Below the pieces are notes generated by a model. It was not told the origin of the DNA and ran no database searches. It saw only the letters and a list, made by a program, of their open reading frames with translations. DNA of 64,000 nucleotides from Cylindrospermopsis curvispora GIHE-G1 (lineage in GTDB: Bacteria; Cyanobacteriota; Cyanobacteriia; Cyanobacteriales; Nostocaceae): positions 754,311 through 818,310 of the forward strand of contig NZ_CP060822.1 of assembly GCF_014489415.1 (NCBI RefSeq), in the 5' to 3' direction. Positions 36,815-48,962 of this stretch are shown here, piece after piece. Position 1 is the stretch's first letter; each line of letters opens with the position of its first letter. The position numbers and the translations under genes are program-made.

Positions 36815-38029
36815 ATGCACAAGTGGTTATCAATAATAGGCATAGGTGAAGACGGAATTGCTGGATTAAGTAAGACGGCTATTTTATTTGTTGATCAAGC
36901 TGAGATCTTTGTAGGTGGGGAGCGTCATTTAGCTATGTTACCTCCGGATGATGGGAGGAAAAAAATTTCCTGGAACTCTCCCTTTGGTAATTCTATTCAA
37001 CAGGTTATACAATATAGAAATCAGAATAAGTTAGTATGTGTTTTATCTAGTGGAGACCCTATGTGTTATGGAGTGGGAGCCAGTTTAATTAGGTATATTC
37101 CTAAGGAAGAAATCACTATTATTCCCACAAACTCAGCTTTTAGTTTAGCGTGTTCTCGATTAGGCTGGAACTACTCAGAGGTGGAAACCATAAGTGTATG
37201 TGGTCGTCCAGTTTCCTTACTGACATCTTATATTTACCCTAATGCCAAACTGCTGATTTTAAGTGAGGGTAAACACACACCAGCAATAGTGGCTAATATT
37301 TTAACTACCCGGGGTTATGGTGGCAGTAAAATTACGGTTTTGGAAAAGATGGGTGGTGTAAACGAGAGGATTTTAACCGGTTTAGCCCAAAGTTGGCAAG
37401 AGACAGAAATTGCCGATTTAAACACCATGGCCGTAGAATGTATTGCCCAGATGGGAATATATGGGTTATCTAGACTACCTGGTTTGCCTGATGATGCTTT
37501 TCATCATGATGGACAGTTAACTAAACGAGAAGTCAGATCCCTCACCCTATCAACTTTAGCTCCTTTACCTGGGGAATTGCTGTGGGATATTGGATCGGGT
37601 TGTGGGTCTATTGCCATAGAGTGGATGCGAACTAATATTAGATGTGCAGCAGTAGCTATTGAAAAAAACCTCGTGCGATCGCACTACATAGCGGATAATG
37701 CCAATGCTTTGGGTACACCGAACTTGCAAATTATTCGTGGTCAAGCACCCCAGGTGCTGGGGGACCTGCCCACCCCTGATGCCATTTTTATTGGTGGAGG
37801 AATCAGCACACCAGGATTGCTAGAGGAATGTTGGAATTCTCTATCTCCTGGGGGGAGAATAATGGCTAATGTGGTCACCCTAGAGGGAGAAAAAACATTA
37901 TTTACGTGGTATGAACAGGTGGGAGGTAGTTTTACCCGGATTTCCATTCAACGGGCCCAACCCCTGGGCAAATTTTTGGGTTGGAAGGCAATGTCTCCGG
38001 TTACCCAATGGGTAGCACGCAAATCCTAA
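36815..38029 (+). CDS. cobL: Precorrin-6Y C5,15-methyltransferase (decarboxylating), CbiE-CbiT fusion
   Basis: CobL methylates carbons 5 and 15 of the corrin ring and decarboxylates it, in cobalamin synthesis. The 404-residue protein fuses a CbiE tetrapyrrole methylase (LSIIGIGEDGIAGLS; VLSSGDPMCYGVGASL) to a CbiT class I methyltransferase (LPGELLWDIGSGCGSIAIEWMR; DAIFIGGG). I start it at ATG 36815, because MHKWLSIIGIGEDG is the normal family N-terminus. The open frame begins 19 codons earlier with a hydrophobic stretch that is not part of the family. Confidence 0.92.
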   Translation: MHKWLSIIGIGEDGIAGLSKTAILFVDQAEIFVGGERHLAMLPPDDGRKKISWNSPFGNSIQQVIQYRNQNKLVCVLSSGDPMCYGVGASLIRYIPKEEITIIPTNSAFSLACSRLGWNYSEVETISVCGRPVSLLTSYIYPNAKLLILSEGKHTPAIVANILTTRGYGGSKITVLEKMGGVNERILTGLAQSWQETEIADLNTMAVECIAQMGIYGLSRLPGLPDDAFHHDGQLTKREVRSLTLSTLAPLPGELLWDIGSGCGSIAIEWMRTNIRCAAVAIEKNLVRSHYIADNANALGTPNLQIIRGQAPQVLGDLPTPDAIFIGGGISTPGLLEECWNSLSPGGRIMANVVTLEGEKTLFTWYEQVGGSFTRISIQRAQPLGKFLGWKAMSPVTQWVARKS

Positions 38030-38046
38030 CACCAACAAAATTGACA

Positions 38047-38072
38047 AGTAGAGACGAATTAGCGTCTCTACT
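38047..38072. terminator. Hairpin between the convergent cobL and cphA
   Basis: AGTAGAGACG (38047-38056) pairs perfectly with CGTCTCTACT (38063-38072) over a 6-base loop. It lies between two stops only 48 bases apart and may end both transcripts, although the flanking T-runs are weak. Confidence 0.55.
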
Positions 38073-38077
38073 CAAAA

Positions 38078-40732
38078 TTAGGCGGGAGTATTAACAGCGG
38101 GTTGTGACACAGGTTCTTCCTGAACACCGCGCACCTTAATTAACCGAATAGCCCTACTAACACTTTCCGGTAAAATTACCACTAAACTACCATCCGGAGC
38201 CATGTCCAAACCTTTATTAATGGCTTGGGTCTCGTCTAGGATAGACTCATAACGACAATTGGCTTTAGTTTGGGTGATACCTTGAACAATCAAATCCGAT
38301 CCTGATCCCCTAGGTCTTCCTCTGGTGTCATCATCTTCCTTAACAATGATGTAGTCAAAGATCTCAGCTGCTAATTTCCCTAGAGTAACAAAATCCTCAT
38401 CACGGCGGTCTCCTGGCCCACCAACCACTCCTATACGCTGACCGCTCGTCCAATTGCGTACAAAAGAACCTAAAGCCTGGTAGCTAGCGGGATTATGGGC
38501 ATAATCCACTAAGGCATGGTATTTACCCAAATTAAACAAGTTCATTCTACCTGGTGTTTGACTTACAGAAGCCCGAAAAGATCTTAACCCAGCGCGAATT
38601 TGTTCAATAGTGACATTTTGTACAAAAGCTGCTAGACTTGCAGCTAAAGCATTGGCAATCATAAATGGTGCTTTACCACTCATTGTTAAGGGTATACTTT
38701 CAGCTTTTTCTATCCGGTGTGTCCAATCGCCTTTGACAATTGATAGATAACCATTTTCATATACTGCTGCCACTCCTCCCTTTTGAATATGCCGTTGCAC
38801 AAGTTCCGAATCGGGATTCATAGTGAAGTAAGCAATATTAGCCTTTGTTTTTTCTGCCATAGCAGCCACCCGATAGTCATCAGCATTCAATACTGCATAC
38901 CCATCAGGAAATACCGCTTCCGCCACAACACTTTTAAGATTAGCCAACTGTTCAATAGTGTCAATATCACCGATGCCTAAATGATCTGCGGCCACATTTA
39001 AAACCACGCCCACATTAGCGAACTCGAAGCCCAAACCGGAGCGGAGGATCCCGCCACGGGCGGATTCCAGTACGGCCACCTCCACGGTTGGGTCTTGCAG
39101 GATGAGGTGGGCGCTCTGGGGACCAGTATTGTCTCCAGCTTCCACCAAGAAATCACCGATATAAGTACCATCAGTAGTAGTGTAACCCACAATTTGACCT
39201 GTCTGCTTATAAATATGAGCCAACAGACGAGTAGTAGTAGTTTTACCATTAGTACCAGTAACACTAAGGATGGGGATGCGGCTGGGTTTTTCATTGGGAA
39301 ACAGCATATCCATCACCGCACCAGCCACATTGCGGGGGATACCCACACTGGGAGCAACGTGCATCCGAAAACCAGGGGCGGCATTAACTTCAACAATTAC
39401 ACCATCCATTTCTCTCAAAGGGCGACTAATATCCGTGGTTACCACATCCAAACCAGCGATATCCAAACCGATAATTTTTACTACCCTTTGGGCTAACCAG
39501 ATATTTTCTGGATGAATTTCATCCGTACGGTCCACAGCAATGCCACCTGTACTCAAATTTGCTGTAGCTCGTAAATAACAAATCTGTCCTTTACCAAGGA
39601 CAGTATTAATGGTATAACCTTGCCTTTCTAATAATTGATAGCTAGTGCGGTCGAGTTCAATTTTAGTTAGCACATTGTCATGTCCTTCGCCGCGATTAGG
39701 ATCGTTATTAGTTTCTTCCACTAATTCAGCAATAGTTAATTTGCCATCACCAACCACGTGAGCGGGGACACGTTCAGCCACAGCTACAACTTTACCATCT
39801 ACGACTAGAACCCGATGGTCACGCCCCACATAATAACGTTCTACGATAATTGAGCGAGAAACTTGCCTAGCGGAGTGATATGCAGCTTCAGCATCATCCC
39901 AATTTCTAATATCAATGGTAATCCCACGACCATGATTACCATCAAGGGGTTTAATGACGATGGGATAACCGCCAACATAGTCAATGGCCTCTTCCAAATC
40001 GTCCAGAAAATTGATTACGGTGCCCTTGGGTACGGGGACTCCGCTATTAGCCAAAATGCGTTTAGTAGCTTCCTTGTCACAAGCCAGTTCCACCCCAAGA
40101 ATGCCAGTGTTGTCAGTCATGGTGGCTTGCATCCGCTTTTGATGGACACCATAGCCCACCTGGATCAAAAACCTGGCAGACAATGGCATCCAGGGAATAC
40201 CTCGCCTTTGGGCTTCCTTAACTATGGCCTCTGTTGAAGGACCTAGGGAAGCATCTCGCCAACAGTCTTTTAGATCTTGAATATCTTGTTCCAATTCTGC
40301 TTTAGGATAGCGACCTCTGTCAACAATACTTTGACATATTCTGACTGCTGCCCGAGATGCATAGCGTCCAGCTTCTTCATTGAGATATTCAATCACAACT
40401 TGATAAATCCCAGGGGTGGCGGTTTCACGAGTACGGCCAAAGCCTACTTGCATTCCAGCCAATTCCTGGAGTTCTAGGGCTACGTGTTCTACGATATGAC
40501 CCATCATGGTCCCTTCTCGTACACGCATCAAAAAACCACCTCTACAGCCTGGCGAGCAATAATGACCTTCCAGGCTGGGTAGGGCTTCCACCAATCCTTC
40601 ATAAAAGCCTGAAATCTGATTGGATGGCGTTTCTGCTAAGTTCTCCAAATCTAGGCGCATGACGATTAGTTTATGGCGTCGAATGCTCCAATAATTTGGT
40701 CCGCGTAAGGTCTGGATCTTGAGGATTCTCAT
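38078..40732 (-). CDS. cphA: Cyanophycin synthetase
   Basis: CphA polymerises aspartate and arginine into cyanophycin, the nitrogen store of cyanobacteria and of heterocyst polar plugs. The 884-residue enzyme starts MRILKIQTLRGPNYWSIRRHKL. It has an N-terminal domain, an ATP-grasp domain (about 210-470; VIKPLDGNHGRGI, DVVTTDISRPL and EVNAAPGFRMH) and a Mur-ligase-like domain (about 490-880; P-loop SVTGTNGKTTTTRLLAHI; DYAHNPASYQAL). I use ATG 40732; the in-frame TTG ten codons earlier is not part of the family sequence. It lies downstream of cphB, the usual order. Confidence 0.97.
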   Translation of the reverse strand: MRILKIQTLRGPNYWSIRRHKLIVMRLDLENLAETPSNQISGFYEGLVEALPSLEGHYCSPGCRGGFLMRVREGTMMGHIVEHVALELQELAGMQVGFGRTRETATPGIYQVVIEYLNEEAGRYASRAAVRICQSIVDRGRYPKAELEQDIQDLKDCWRDASLGPSTEAIVKEAQRRGIPWMPLSARFLIQVGYGVHQKRMQATMTDNTGILGVELACDKEATKRILANSGVPVPKGTVINFLDDLEEAIDYVGGYPIVIKPLDGNHGRGITIDIRNWDDAEAAYHSARQVSRSIIVERYYVGRDHRVLVVDGKVVAVAERVPAHVVGDGKLTIAELVEETNNDPNRGEGHDNVLTKIELDRTSYQLLERQGYTINTVLGKGQICYLRATANLSTGGIAVDRTDEIHPENIWLAQRVVKIIGLDIAGLDVVTTDISRPLREMDGVIVEVNAAPGFRMHVAPSVGIPRNVAGAVMDMLFPNEKPSRIPILSVTGTNGKTTTTRLLAHIYKQTGQIVGYTTTDGTYIGDFLVEAGDNTGPQSAHLILQDPTVEVAVLESARGGILRSGLGFEFANVGVVLNVAADHLGIGDIDTIEQLANLKSVVAEAVFPDGYAVLNADDYRVAAMAEKTKANIAYFTMNPDSELVQRHIQKGGVAAVYENGYLSIVKGDWTHRIEKAESIPLTMSGKAPFMIANALAASLAAFVQNVTIEQIRAGLRSFRASVSQTPGRMNLFNLGKYHALVDYAHNPASYQALGSFVRNWTSGQRIGVVGGPGDRRDEDFVTLGKLAAEIFDYIIVKEDDDTRGRPRGSGSDLIVQGITQTKANCRYESILDETQAINKGLDMAPDGSLVVILPESVSRAIRLIKVRGVQEEPVSQPAVNTPA

Positions 40733-40870
40733 GGGTGTAGGTAGATGGAGATTCGGAACCAAAATTTTAGTTTCTTACTCAAGTTAACCGGTAAACTGTT
40801 CAGGGTGAACGGTTTTTTCCCTTTACTTAGGAATAGGCTGAGCTTTTGGTGATAAATCATAGCTGGCGGG

Positions 40871-41752
40871 TTAAGACACATTGTCACCATAACTAGGGAG
40901 ACGATGTACTGCTGGTAAAACAGTACGTTGGTAGAGGTGAAACCGATCTCCATAACTAAGAATGTGTAAGCGTAAATTATGGACGTTCAAGGGTTCATTT
41001 GCACTAACATGAGGCTCATTGGTATGAGTCAGTTCAGTAGGATCCACAATGGTCACACTACCCTTGCCCACCACTTGCAACCACCCATCCCTTTCAAACA
41101 CGGCACAAGTATCCTCATCAATACCAATACCAAGACGGTCCGGATGGGCCGCAATAGCACTAATCAATCTTCCCATACGGTTTCGATTATGAAAGTGCTG
41201 ATCGACAATCACTTCAGGAATAAATCCCAAACCTGTTGCCATATCTACCAAAGAACGATTAGGCGTTTCCCCGCTTCCACCACCAGCAATCATGTGGTGT
41301 CCCATAACGGCTGCTCCTGCACTTGTTCCTGCTAGAGTTAATTGTCCTGCTCTTACACGTTGCCGGATTAAGTCCATGGCTGGTGTATCCGCGAGGACTC
41401 CACAGAGTCGCAATTGGTCACCCCCGGTTAAAAATACCCCAGTACAGTTTTCTAGAGATGCTTTAATTTGAGGGTTTTCACATTGTTCACGCTCACGAAT
41501 GTCCAAAATTTCCACTTTCTGGGCACCCATTTCTTCAAACAAGCGAATGTAACGACCACCGATAATGGCCGGTTCTCTTGAAGCAGATGGAACAATTGTA
41601 ATATAAGCCTTGCTAGCGCCAGCACGAGCAACAAAAGTCCTCAGAATTTCACGTCCGTGAACTTTGTCCTCTGCGCCTCCGATCACTAGAACGGCAGTTT
41701 TAGTTGCTTGGGGTGTCCTCATTTCCAGCGTTTTAGCTTTTAATTGCTGCAT
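40871..41752 (-). CDS. cphB: Cyanophycinase
   Basis: CphB is an exopeptidase that cuts cyanophycin to beta-Asp-Arg dipeptides. The 293-residue S51-family serine peptidase has VLVIGGAEDKVHGREIL, the nucleophile serine in AGTSAGAAVMGHHM, and GGGSGETPNRSLVDMATGLGF. The start is set at ATG 41752 (MQQLKAKTLEMRTPQ...), matching the family; a TTG 22 codons upstream also keeps the frame open. It is 138 bases upstream of cphA on the same strand, probably one operon, so store and release are controlled together. Confidence 0.95.
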   Translation of the reverse strand: MQQLKAKTLEMRTPQATKTAVLVIGGAEDKVHGREILRTFVARAGASKAYITIVPSASREPAIIGGRYIRLFEEMGAQKVEILDIREREQCENPQIKASLENCTGVFLTGGDQLRLCGVLADTPAMDLIRQRVRAGQLTLAGTSAGAAVMGHHMIAGGGSGETPNRSLVDMATGLGFIPEVIVDQHFHNRNRMGRLISAIAAHPDRLGIGIDEDTCAVFERDGWLQVVGKGSVTIVDPTELTHTNEPHVSANEPLNVHNLRLHILSYGDRFHLYQRTVLPAVHRLPSYGDNVS

Positions 41753-42366
41753 TGTGTTTCTTGGTTCGACAACTTCAGTGGCCTTCGCCTTAAACGGTTG
41801 GTTGGTGACGAATGGCAAGTGAATTCATTTAATCAGGTTTCTTACCCTGTTGATTTCCGACCTTTGCTTTTTTGAGAGGACATTAATGAACTTTTGGGAG
41901 CGAACCCCCTAATTTTTCCTTAAACGCACACGAAGCCTATTTTCTGTCATGTTCGTTACTTTTCCTCATCACCATCACCGTTCACCTTTCTATTTGTTTG
42001 TCTGAAATAAAATAGATTTTACGGTGTTTTCAGGTTTGCGATCGCTTTTGGGTTGGTCTGGATTGTCCTAGAATGTTTTAGGGCATTTTCACTTTAGGTG
42101 GACCCCTTAGAGATTCAAGCTCGCCTCCCCCCGGGTGGCTACGGCTATAAATTCAGTCGTGATAATTATTTAAACATAGATCCAAACATAAACTAGATGA
42201 TAAATATAGTTCTCTTACTTTTTAGTCAACCCTTATGATAATCTAAAACATGCGGGGAATTAATAACCTTGCTGTCAAAAGATTACTTGATAGGGATATA
42301 TGACCAGACTTATTTGCACGGTCATTTTACCTGCTTCTGATCTGGAACATTGTGCGTTTTGATACT
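41753..42366. promoter_or_regulatory. Divergent region between cphB and trmD
   Basis: A 614-base stretch with no gene that I can support. It contains one HIP1 site near 42040, a GC-rich segment CCTCCCCCCGGGTGG near 42127 and a small hairpin ATGACC/GGTCAT (42300-42325) followed by TTTT that could act as an attenuator ahead of trmD. I looked for GTA-N8-TAC NtcA sites and saw none. Confidence 0.4.
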
Positions 42367-43095
42367 GTGCGTTTTGATATAGTTACACTTTTTCCGGACT
42401 GTTTCAGTTCCATTCTCAGTTCTGGTCTTTTAGGGAAGGCTCTAAATAGGGGTATTGCTCAGGTTTATTTGGTTAATCCCAGGGATTTTACCAAGGATAA
42501 ACATCGTAAAGTAGATGATGAACCCTACGGTGGGGGTGTGGGCATGTTGCTTAAACCTGAGCCGATTTTTACTGCGGTTGAGTCCCTACCAGTTTTACCT
42601 CGTCGGGATATAATTCTTATGAGTCCCCAGGGCCAAACCATTAATCAATCCCTTTTGGGAGAATTGGCTACCAGCTATGATCAGTTAGTTGTCATTTGTG
42701 GACACTATGAAGGCGTTGATGAGCGTGTTCTCAATTTAGTTACCCGTGAGGTGTCTTTGGGTGATTTTATTCTCACGGGTGGGGAAATCCCCGCAATGGC
42801 CCTATTGAATGGTGTGGTTCGTCTTCTACCGGGTACTGTGGGTAAGGTAGAATCTCTCAAGGCTGAAAGTTTTGAAGCGGGTTTATTGGATTTTCCCCAA
42901 TATACCCGTCCCGCTGAGTTTCGGGGTTGGAAGGTTCCCGATGTTTTGCTTAGTGGTAATCACGCGGAAATTTCTCGCTGGCGCTTTCAACAACAAATTA
43001 AACGTACTGCTTCCCGTCGTCCTGATCTGCTGGAAAAATGGCAACGGGAATGCTCTGATTCTCTAGATCCCACCCCAAGGGAGAAAGAGGATTAA
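42367..43095 (+). CDS. trmD: tRNA (guanine37-N1)-methyltransferase
   Basis: TrmD methylates G37 next to the anticodon, preventing frameshifts. The 242-residue SPOUT enzyme has RFDIVTLFPDCF at its start, then PYGGGVGMLLKPEP, ICGHYEGVDERV and GDFILTGGEIPAMALL, its trefoil-knot SAM site. The first 15 bases are a tandem copy: GTGCGTTTTGATACT at 42352 is followed by GTGCGTTTTGATATA at 42367. I choose the second GTG because RFDIVTLFPD is the family N-terminus; the first would add five residues. Confidence 0.93.
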   Translation: MRFDIVTLFPDCFSSILSSGLLGKALNRGIAQVYLVNPRDFTKDKHRKVDDEPYGGGVGMLLKPEPIFTAVESLPVLPRRDIILMSPQGQTINQSLLGELATSYDQLVVICGHYEGVDERVLNLVTREVSLGDFILTGGEIPAMALLNGVVRLLPGTVGKVESLKAESFEAGLLDFPQYTRPAEFRGWKVPDVLLSGNHAEISRWRFQQQIKRTASRRPDLLEKWQRECSDSLDPTPREKED

Positions 43096-43125
43096 TTTAC
43101 TAAACACCCAATAAATCAACAGACA

Positions 43126-43614
43126 ATGACTACAAATATCAGAATTGGTAACGGCTATGATATTCACAAATTGGTGAGCGATCGCCCATTAATTCTTGGT
43201 GGTGTGCATATACCCCATGAATTGGGTTTGTTAGGACATAGTGATGCTGATGTGTTAACCCATGCAATTATGGATGCTATGTTGGGTGCCCTGTCTTTGG
43301 GGGATATTGGTCATTATTTTCCCCCTAGTGATCCTCAGTGGAAAGGGGCCAACAGTTTGGTATTATTAAAACAGGTTCATGGTCTCATTCTCAATCAAGG
43401 TTGGGAAGTGGGAAATGTGGATTCTGTAGTGGTAGCTGAACGTCCCAAGTTAAAATCCTATATTTATCAAATGCGTGAGCAGTTAGCATCTACTTTAGCA
43501 ATACAACCCCATCAGGTTGGGGTAAAAGCCACAACCAATGAAAAATTGGGTCCCACTGGTAGGGAGGAAGGTATTTGTGCTTATGCGGTCGTTTTGTTGG
43601 TGGCAAACCCCTAG
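43126..43614 (+). CDS. ispF: 2-C-methyl-D-erythritol 2,4-cyclodiphosphate synthase
   Basis: IspF cyclises CDP-methylerythritol phosphate in the MEP isoprenoid pathway. The 162-residue protein shows [11 protein letters not shown] (metal Asp and His), [21 protein letters not shown] and [17 protein letters not shown], all diagnostic. It lies 30 bases after trmD, the common cyanobacterial order. Confidence 0.97.
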   Translation: MTTNIRIGNGYDIHKLVSDRPLILGGVHIPHELGLLGHSDADVLTHAIMDAMLGALSLGDIGHYFPPSDPQWKGANSLVLLKQVHGLILNQGWEVGNVDSVVVAERPKLKSYIYQMREQLASTLAIQPHQVGVKATTNEKLGPTGREEGICAYAVVLLVANP

Positions 43615-43635
43615 TATTTAATAGTATGTTATCGT

Positions 43636-45423
43636 ATGTCCTTAATTCACAAGTATCTGAAATCAGCAAAACAAAACTTATTATTTATCATTATAGTTTG
43701 CTTTATAGCCACACCACTGACCGGTTGCAATCCTAGTAACTTTAAAAACCCTAATGTTAGGGACGTGCCCCAATTAGTAACCAGTATTCTCAGTGATCCA
43801 AAAACTTTTAACTACGCTTTAAGTTCTGAGTCTCCCAATATATTTGGTTATACCTACGAAGGATTAGTTAGCCAAAATCCCCTGACGGGTGAGATAGAAC
43901 CAAATTTAGCCCAATCCTGGGAACTTTCCGAGGATAAACTAAAAATTACCTTCACCATGCGTGACAACTTAAAATGGTCTGATGGTCAACCCCTCACCGT
44001 GGATGATGTTGTATTCACTTATAATGAAATTTACCTAAATAAACAAATACCCACAGATATAAGAGATATTTTGAGAATTGGCAAAGAAAGAAAACTACCT
44101 AAGGTAACAAAAATAGACAACAGGAGAGTAGAATTTACCGTTCCCGAACCCTTTAGACCCTTCCTACAAAGCGTAGGTGCTGCCATATTACCAGCACACA
44201 TCTTACAAGAATCAGTGGTGAAAAAAGACCAAGATGGTAAACCTAAATTCCTGAGCATTTGGGGTGTGGACACTCCTCCGGAAAAAATCATCGTTAACGG
44301 TCCCTATCAACTAGAACGTTACGACACCAGTCAAAGAATCATTTTTCGTCGTAATCCCTACTATTGGCGTAAAGATTCCCAGGGTCAACCCCAACCTTAC
44401 ATTGAAAGGATTATTTGGCAAATTGTGGAATCAACGGACACAGCTCTGCTACAATTTAGATCCGCTGGACTGGATGCCATATCAGTCACACCTGATTATT
44501 TCTCATTGTTAAAGGTCCAGGAAAAACAAGGAAATTTCCAGATCTATAACGGCGGACCCTCCACTGGTACTAGTTTTATTTCCTTTAATTTAAACCAGGC
44601 CAAGAGAAATAATAAACCCTTAGTGGATCCGATTAAATCCCAGTGGTTTAATCAAGTAAAATTTCGTCAAGCGATCGCCTATGCAGTAGACAGAGAAACC
44701 ATGATTAATAATATTTACCGTGGTCTAGGTCAAACCCAAAATTCTCCGATTTCCGTGCAAAGTCCTTACTATCTTCCACCGGAAAAGGGATTAAGAGTCT
44801 ATAATTACAATCCCGAAAAAGCCAAAGAATTACTGATAGAAGCTGGATTTAAATACAACAGTCAAAACCAATTAGAAGATAGTCAAGGAAACAAGGTAAG
44901 ATTTAGTTTGCTCACCAATGCTGGTAATAAAATCCGGGAAGCAATGGGTGCCCAAATCAAACAGGATCTGAGTAAAATTGGCATTCAAGTTGATTTTACC
45001 CCGTTAGCGTGGAGTACATTTTTAGACAAACTATCTAACACCCTAGATTGGGAAGCATCCCTATTAGGTTTAACGGGTGGTTTAGAACCAAATGATGGTG
45101 CTAACGTTTGGTCTCCTGAAGGAGGGTTACACATGTTTAATCAAAAACCACAACCAGGACAAAAACCCATAGAAGGATGGCAAGTAGCACCCTGGGAAAA
45201 GAAAATTCATGAACTATATATTCAAGGGGCCCAGGAATTTGATGAAACCAAGGTGAAAGAAATTTACGCCCAGAGTCAAAAATTAACCCAGGAGTATTTA
45301 CCATTTATTTATCTAATAAATTCCACCTCCTTGGTAGCAGTGCGCAATCGGTTTACGGGAATTAAATATTCTGCACTCGGTGGTCCATTCTGGAATATTC
45401 ATGAAATTAAAATTAGGGAATAG
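43636..45423 (+). CDS. ABC transporter solute-binding lipoprotein, peptide type (SBP family 5)
   Basis: A 595-residue lipoprotein. The signal peptide ends TPLTGC, so the mature Cys is residue 31. The body is an extracellular solute-binding domain of the DppA/OppA kind: SWELSEDKLKITFTMRDNLKWSDGQPLTVDDVVFTYN, then INGPYQL-type and FRQAIAYAVDRETMINNIY motifs. It would deliver di- or oligopeptides (or another ligand) to an ABC permease. No permease or ATPase gene is adjacent. The larB gene follows four bases later. Confidence 0.9.
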   Translation: MSLIHKYLKSAKQNLLFIIIVCFIATPLTGCNPSNFKNPNVRDVPQLVTSILSDPKTFNYALSSESPNIFGYTYEGLVSQNPLTGEIEPNLAQSWELSEDKLKITFTMRDNLKWSDGQPLTVDDVVFTYNEIYLNKQIPTDIRDILRIGKERKLPKVTKIDNRRVEFTVPEPFRPFLQSVGAAILPAHILQESVVKKDQDGKPKFLSIWGVDTPPEKIIVNGPYQLERYDTSQRIIFRRNPYYWRKDSQGQPQPYIERIIWQIVESTDTALLQFRSAGLDAISVTPDYFSLLKVQEKQGNFQIYNGGPSTGTSFISFNLNQAKRNNKPLVDPIKSQWFNQVKFRQAIAYAVDRETMINNIYRGLGQTQNSPISVQSPYYLPPEKGLRVYNYNPEKAKELLIEAGFKYNSQNQLEDSQGNKVRFSLLTNAGNKIREAMGAQIKQDLSKIGIQVDFTPLAWSTFLDKLSNTLDWEASLLGLTGGLEPNDGANVWSPEGGLHMFNQKPQPGQKPIEGWQVAPWEKKIHELYIQGAQEFDETKVKEIYAQSQKLTQEYLPFIYLINSTSLVAVRNRFTGIKYSALGGPFWNIHEIKIRE

Positions 45424-45427
45424 ATTA

Positions 45428-46210
45428 ATGACTCAGCCAGAAAATTTGCAATCCCTATTACAAGCTGTAGCTAATGGTAAAATTAGTCCCGATCTAGCCC
45501 TAGAATCTCTCAAAAATCTAGCATACGAATCTGTAGGTGAATTTGCCAAAATTGACCACCATCGTCATTTAAGAACGGGGTTTCCAGAAGTGATTTGGGG
45601 ACCTGGTAAAACCCCTGACCAAATTGCCCAAATCATGGAAATTATGCGTCCACGCGCTTCCGTAGTCATGGCTACCCGAATTGCTCCTGAGATATATTCC
45701 ATACTACAAAAAAAAGTAAGGGGATTAAAATACTACGACCTAGCAAGAATTTGTGCCCTTTCTCCCGATGAAACCCCACCGCGATTTCCTGGAGAAATAG
45801 GAATCCTTTCCGCTGGTACTGCGGACTTACCCGTAGCTGAAGAAGCTGCTATAACTGCTGAGCTATATGGTTTTAGAGTGCAGCGTCTCTGGGATGTGGG
45901 TGTAGCAGGAATTCACCGCTTACTAAATAATCTTCATTTGCTCAATTCAGCATCTGTCCTGATTGTTGTAGCGGGTATGGAAGGTGCCCTACCCAGTGTG
46001 GTAGCTGGTTTAGCAGATTGTCCCATAATTGCCGTGCCCACCAGTATTGGTTACGGGGCAAATTTTGCCGGTTTGGCTCCCCTGCTCACCATGCTCAACT
46101 CTTGTGCTGCTGGCGTGGGAGTGGTCAATATTGATAATGGATTTGGCGCAGCAGTTTTGGCAGGTCAAATTCTACGTACGTCCCAGAAACTGGTGGAGAA
46201 ATCAACATAA
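45428..46210 (+). CDS. larB: Nickel-pincer cofactor biosynthesis protein LarB
   Basis: LarB carboxylates and hydrolyses nicotinic acid adenine dinucleotide to the pyridinium bis-carboxylate precursor of the nickel-pincer nucleotide. The 260-residue protein has the PurE-like core: [52 protein letters not shown] and [22 protein letters not shown] start it at ATG 45428, four bases after the upstream stop; the open frame runs 16 codons further back into the neighbouring gene. No larC or larE is nearby. Confidence 0.9.
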   Translation: MTQPENLQSLLQAVANGKISPDLALESLKNLAYESVGEFAKIDHHRHLRTGFPEVIWGPGKTPDQIAQIMEIMRPRASVVMATRIAPEIYSILQKKVRGLKYYDLARICALSPDETPPRFPGEIGILSAGTADLPVAEEAAITAELYGFRVQRLWDVGVAGIHRLLNNLHLLNSASVLIVVAGMEGALPSVVAGLADCPIIAVPTSIGYGANFAGLAPLLTMLNSCAAGVGVVNIDNGFGAAVLAGQILRTSQKLVEKST

Positions 46211-46254
46211 AACCTATAATACAACTAAACAATAGATTTTCTAAAATTGATTTT

Positions 46255-47643
46255 ATGACCGCAAAACAAACTTGGAGCCAAAGGTTTGAATCCGCCCTAC
46301 ACCCGGCGATCGCCCGTTTTAATGCTAGTATTACTTTTGACATTGAACTATTGGAATATGATATTACTGGTTCCCAAGCCCATGCGAAAATGTTGGGTCA
46401 CAGTCAAATCATTAGTCCAGAGGAAGCAGAGCAATTAGTTACCGGTTTAGAGCAGGTACGTCAAGAATATCGACAGGGAAAATTTCAACCCGGTATTGAT
46501 GCGGAGGATGTACATTTTGCGGTAGAAAAACGACTTACGGAAATTGTGGGTGATGTAGGAAAAAAACTACACACTGCTCGTTCTCGTAATGACCAAGTAG
46601 GAACTGACACGAGACTCTACCTAAGAGAGCAAATCCAACAAATCCGTCAACATCTAAGGGAGTTCCAGCACGTATTACTAGATCTGGCTGAAAAAAATAT
46701 TGAAACTCTCATCCCCGGATACACCCACCTGCAAAGGGCCCAACCCCTAAGTTTGGCCCATCATCTCCTAGCCTATTTTCAAATGGCACAAAGAGATTGG
46801 GAAAGATTAGGGGATGTGTATAAGCGGGTAAACATTTGCCCTCTAGGTAGTGGTGCCCTAGCAGGTACTACCTTTCCTATTGACAGGAAATACACCGCAC
46901 AGCTATTGAATTTTGACAGTATTTATGCTAACAGTTTGGACGGGGTAAGTGATCGAGATTTTGCCATAGAGTTTCTTGCTGCTGCTAGTACAATTATGGT
47001 GCACCTCAGTCGCTTGTCAGAAGAGGTAATTCTATGGGCCTGTGAAGAATTCCGTTTTATCCACCTGAAGGATAGCTGTGCCACCGGTTCCAGCATTATG
47101 CCACAAAAGAAAAACCCAGATGTTCCTGAGTTAGTTAGAGGTAAAACAGGTAGGGTCTTTGGTCATCTTCAGTCCATGTTAGTAATTATGAAAGGACTAC
47201 CCCTAGCCTATAACAAAGACTTACAAGAAGACAAGGAAGCTATATTTGATAGTGTAAACACTGTTAAGTCTTGCTTGCAGGCAATGACGATTTTATTAAG
47301 AGAAGGTATGGAGTTTCGCCAAGAGCGTTTAGCTGCAGCAGTGACAGAGGACTTTGCTAATGCTACTGATGTTGCAGACTACTTAGCAGCTAGAGGAGTA
47401 CCCTTTCGAGAAGCTTATAACATAGTTGGTAAAGTGGTTAAAACTAGTATTTATGCTGGTAAACTGTTGAAAGATTTAACCTTGGAAGAATGGCAACAAG
47501 TACACCCATCCTTTGACAGTGACATCTATGAAGCTATTTCCCCACGTCAGGTAGTAGCTGCGCGTAACAGTTATGGTGGCACTGGTTTTGAGCAAGTTAG
47601 ACAAGCGATCGCCAGTGCCCATAGTCAAATTTTACAAGGTTGA
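46255..47643 (+). CDS. argH: Argininosuccinate lyase
   Basis: ArgH splits argininosuccinate to arginine and fumarate, the last step of arginine synthesis. The 462-residue enzyme of the fumarase/aspartase superfamily shows [21 protein letters not shown], the [17 protein letters not shown] region and the signature [20 protein letters not shown]. It starts at ATG 46255. It converges on eno with about 20 bases between stops. Confidence 0.97.
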   Translation: MTAKQTWSQRFESALHPAIARFNASITFDIELLEYDITGSQAHAKMLGHSQIISPEEAEQLVTGLEQVRQEYRQGKFQPGIDAEDVHFAVEKRLTEIVGDVGKKLHTARSRNDQVGTDTRLYLREQIQQIRQHLREFQHVLLDLAEKNIETLIPGYTHLQRAQPLSLAHHLLAYFQMAQRDWERLGDVYKRVNICPLGSGALAGTTFPIDRKYTAQLLNFDSIYANSLDGVSDRDFAIEFLAAASTIMVHLSRLSEEVILWACEEFRFIHLKDSCATGSSIMPQKKNPDVPELVRGKTGRVFGHLQSMLVIMKGLPLAYNKDLQEDKEAIFDSVNTVKSCLQAMTILLREGMEFRQERLAAAVTEDFANATDVADYLAARGVPFREAYNIVGKVVKTSIYAGKLLKDLTLEEWQQVHPSFDSDIYEAISPRQVVAARNSYGGTGFEQVRQAIASAHSQILQG

Positions 47644-47663
47644 CTTCTCCTCCAAGGACTACC

Positions 47664-48962
<1,299 letters not shown>

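Noticed and set aside
45380-45427. 16-codon extension of larB
   Set aside because: It overlaps the end of the solute-binding protein gene; LarB starts naturally at 45428.
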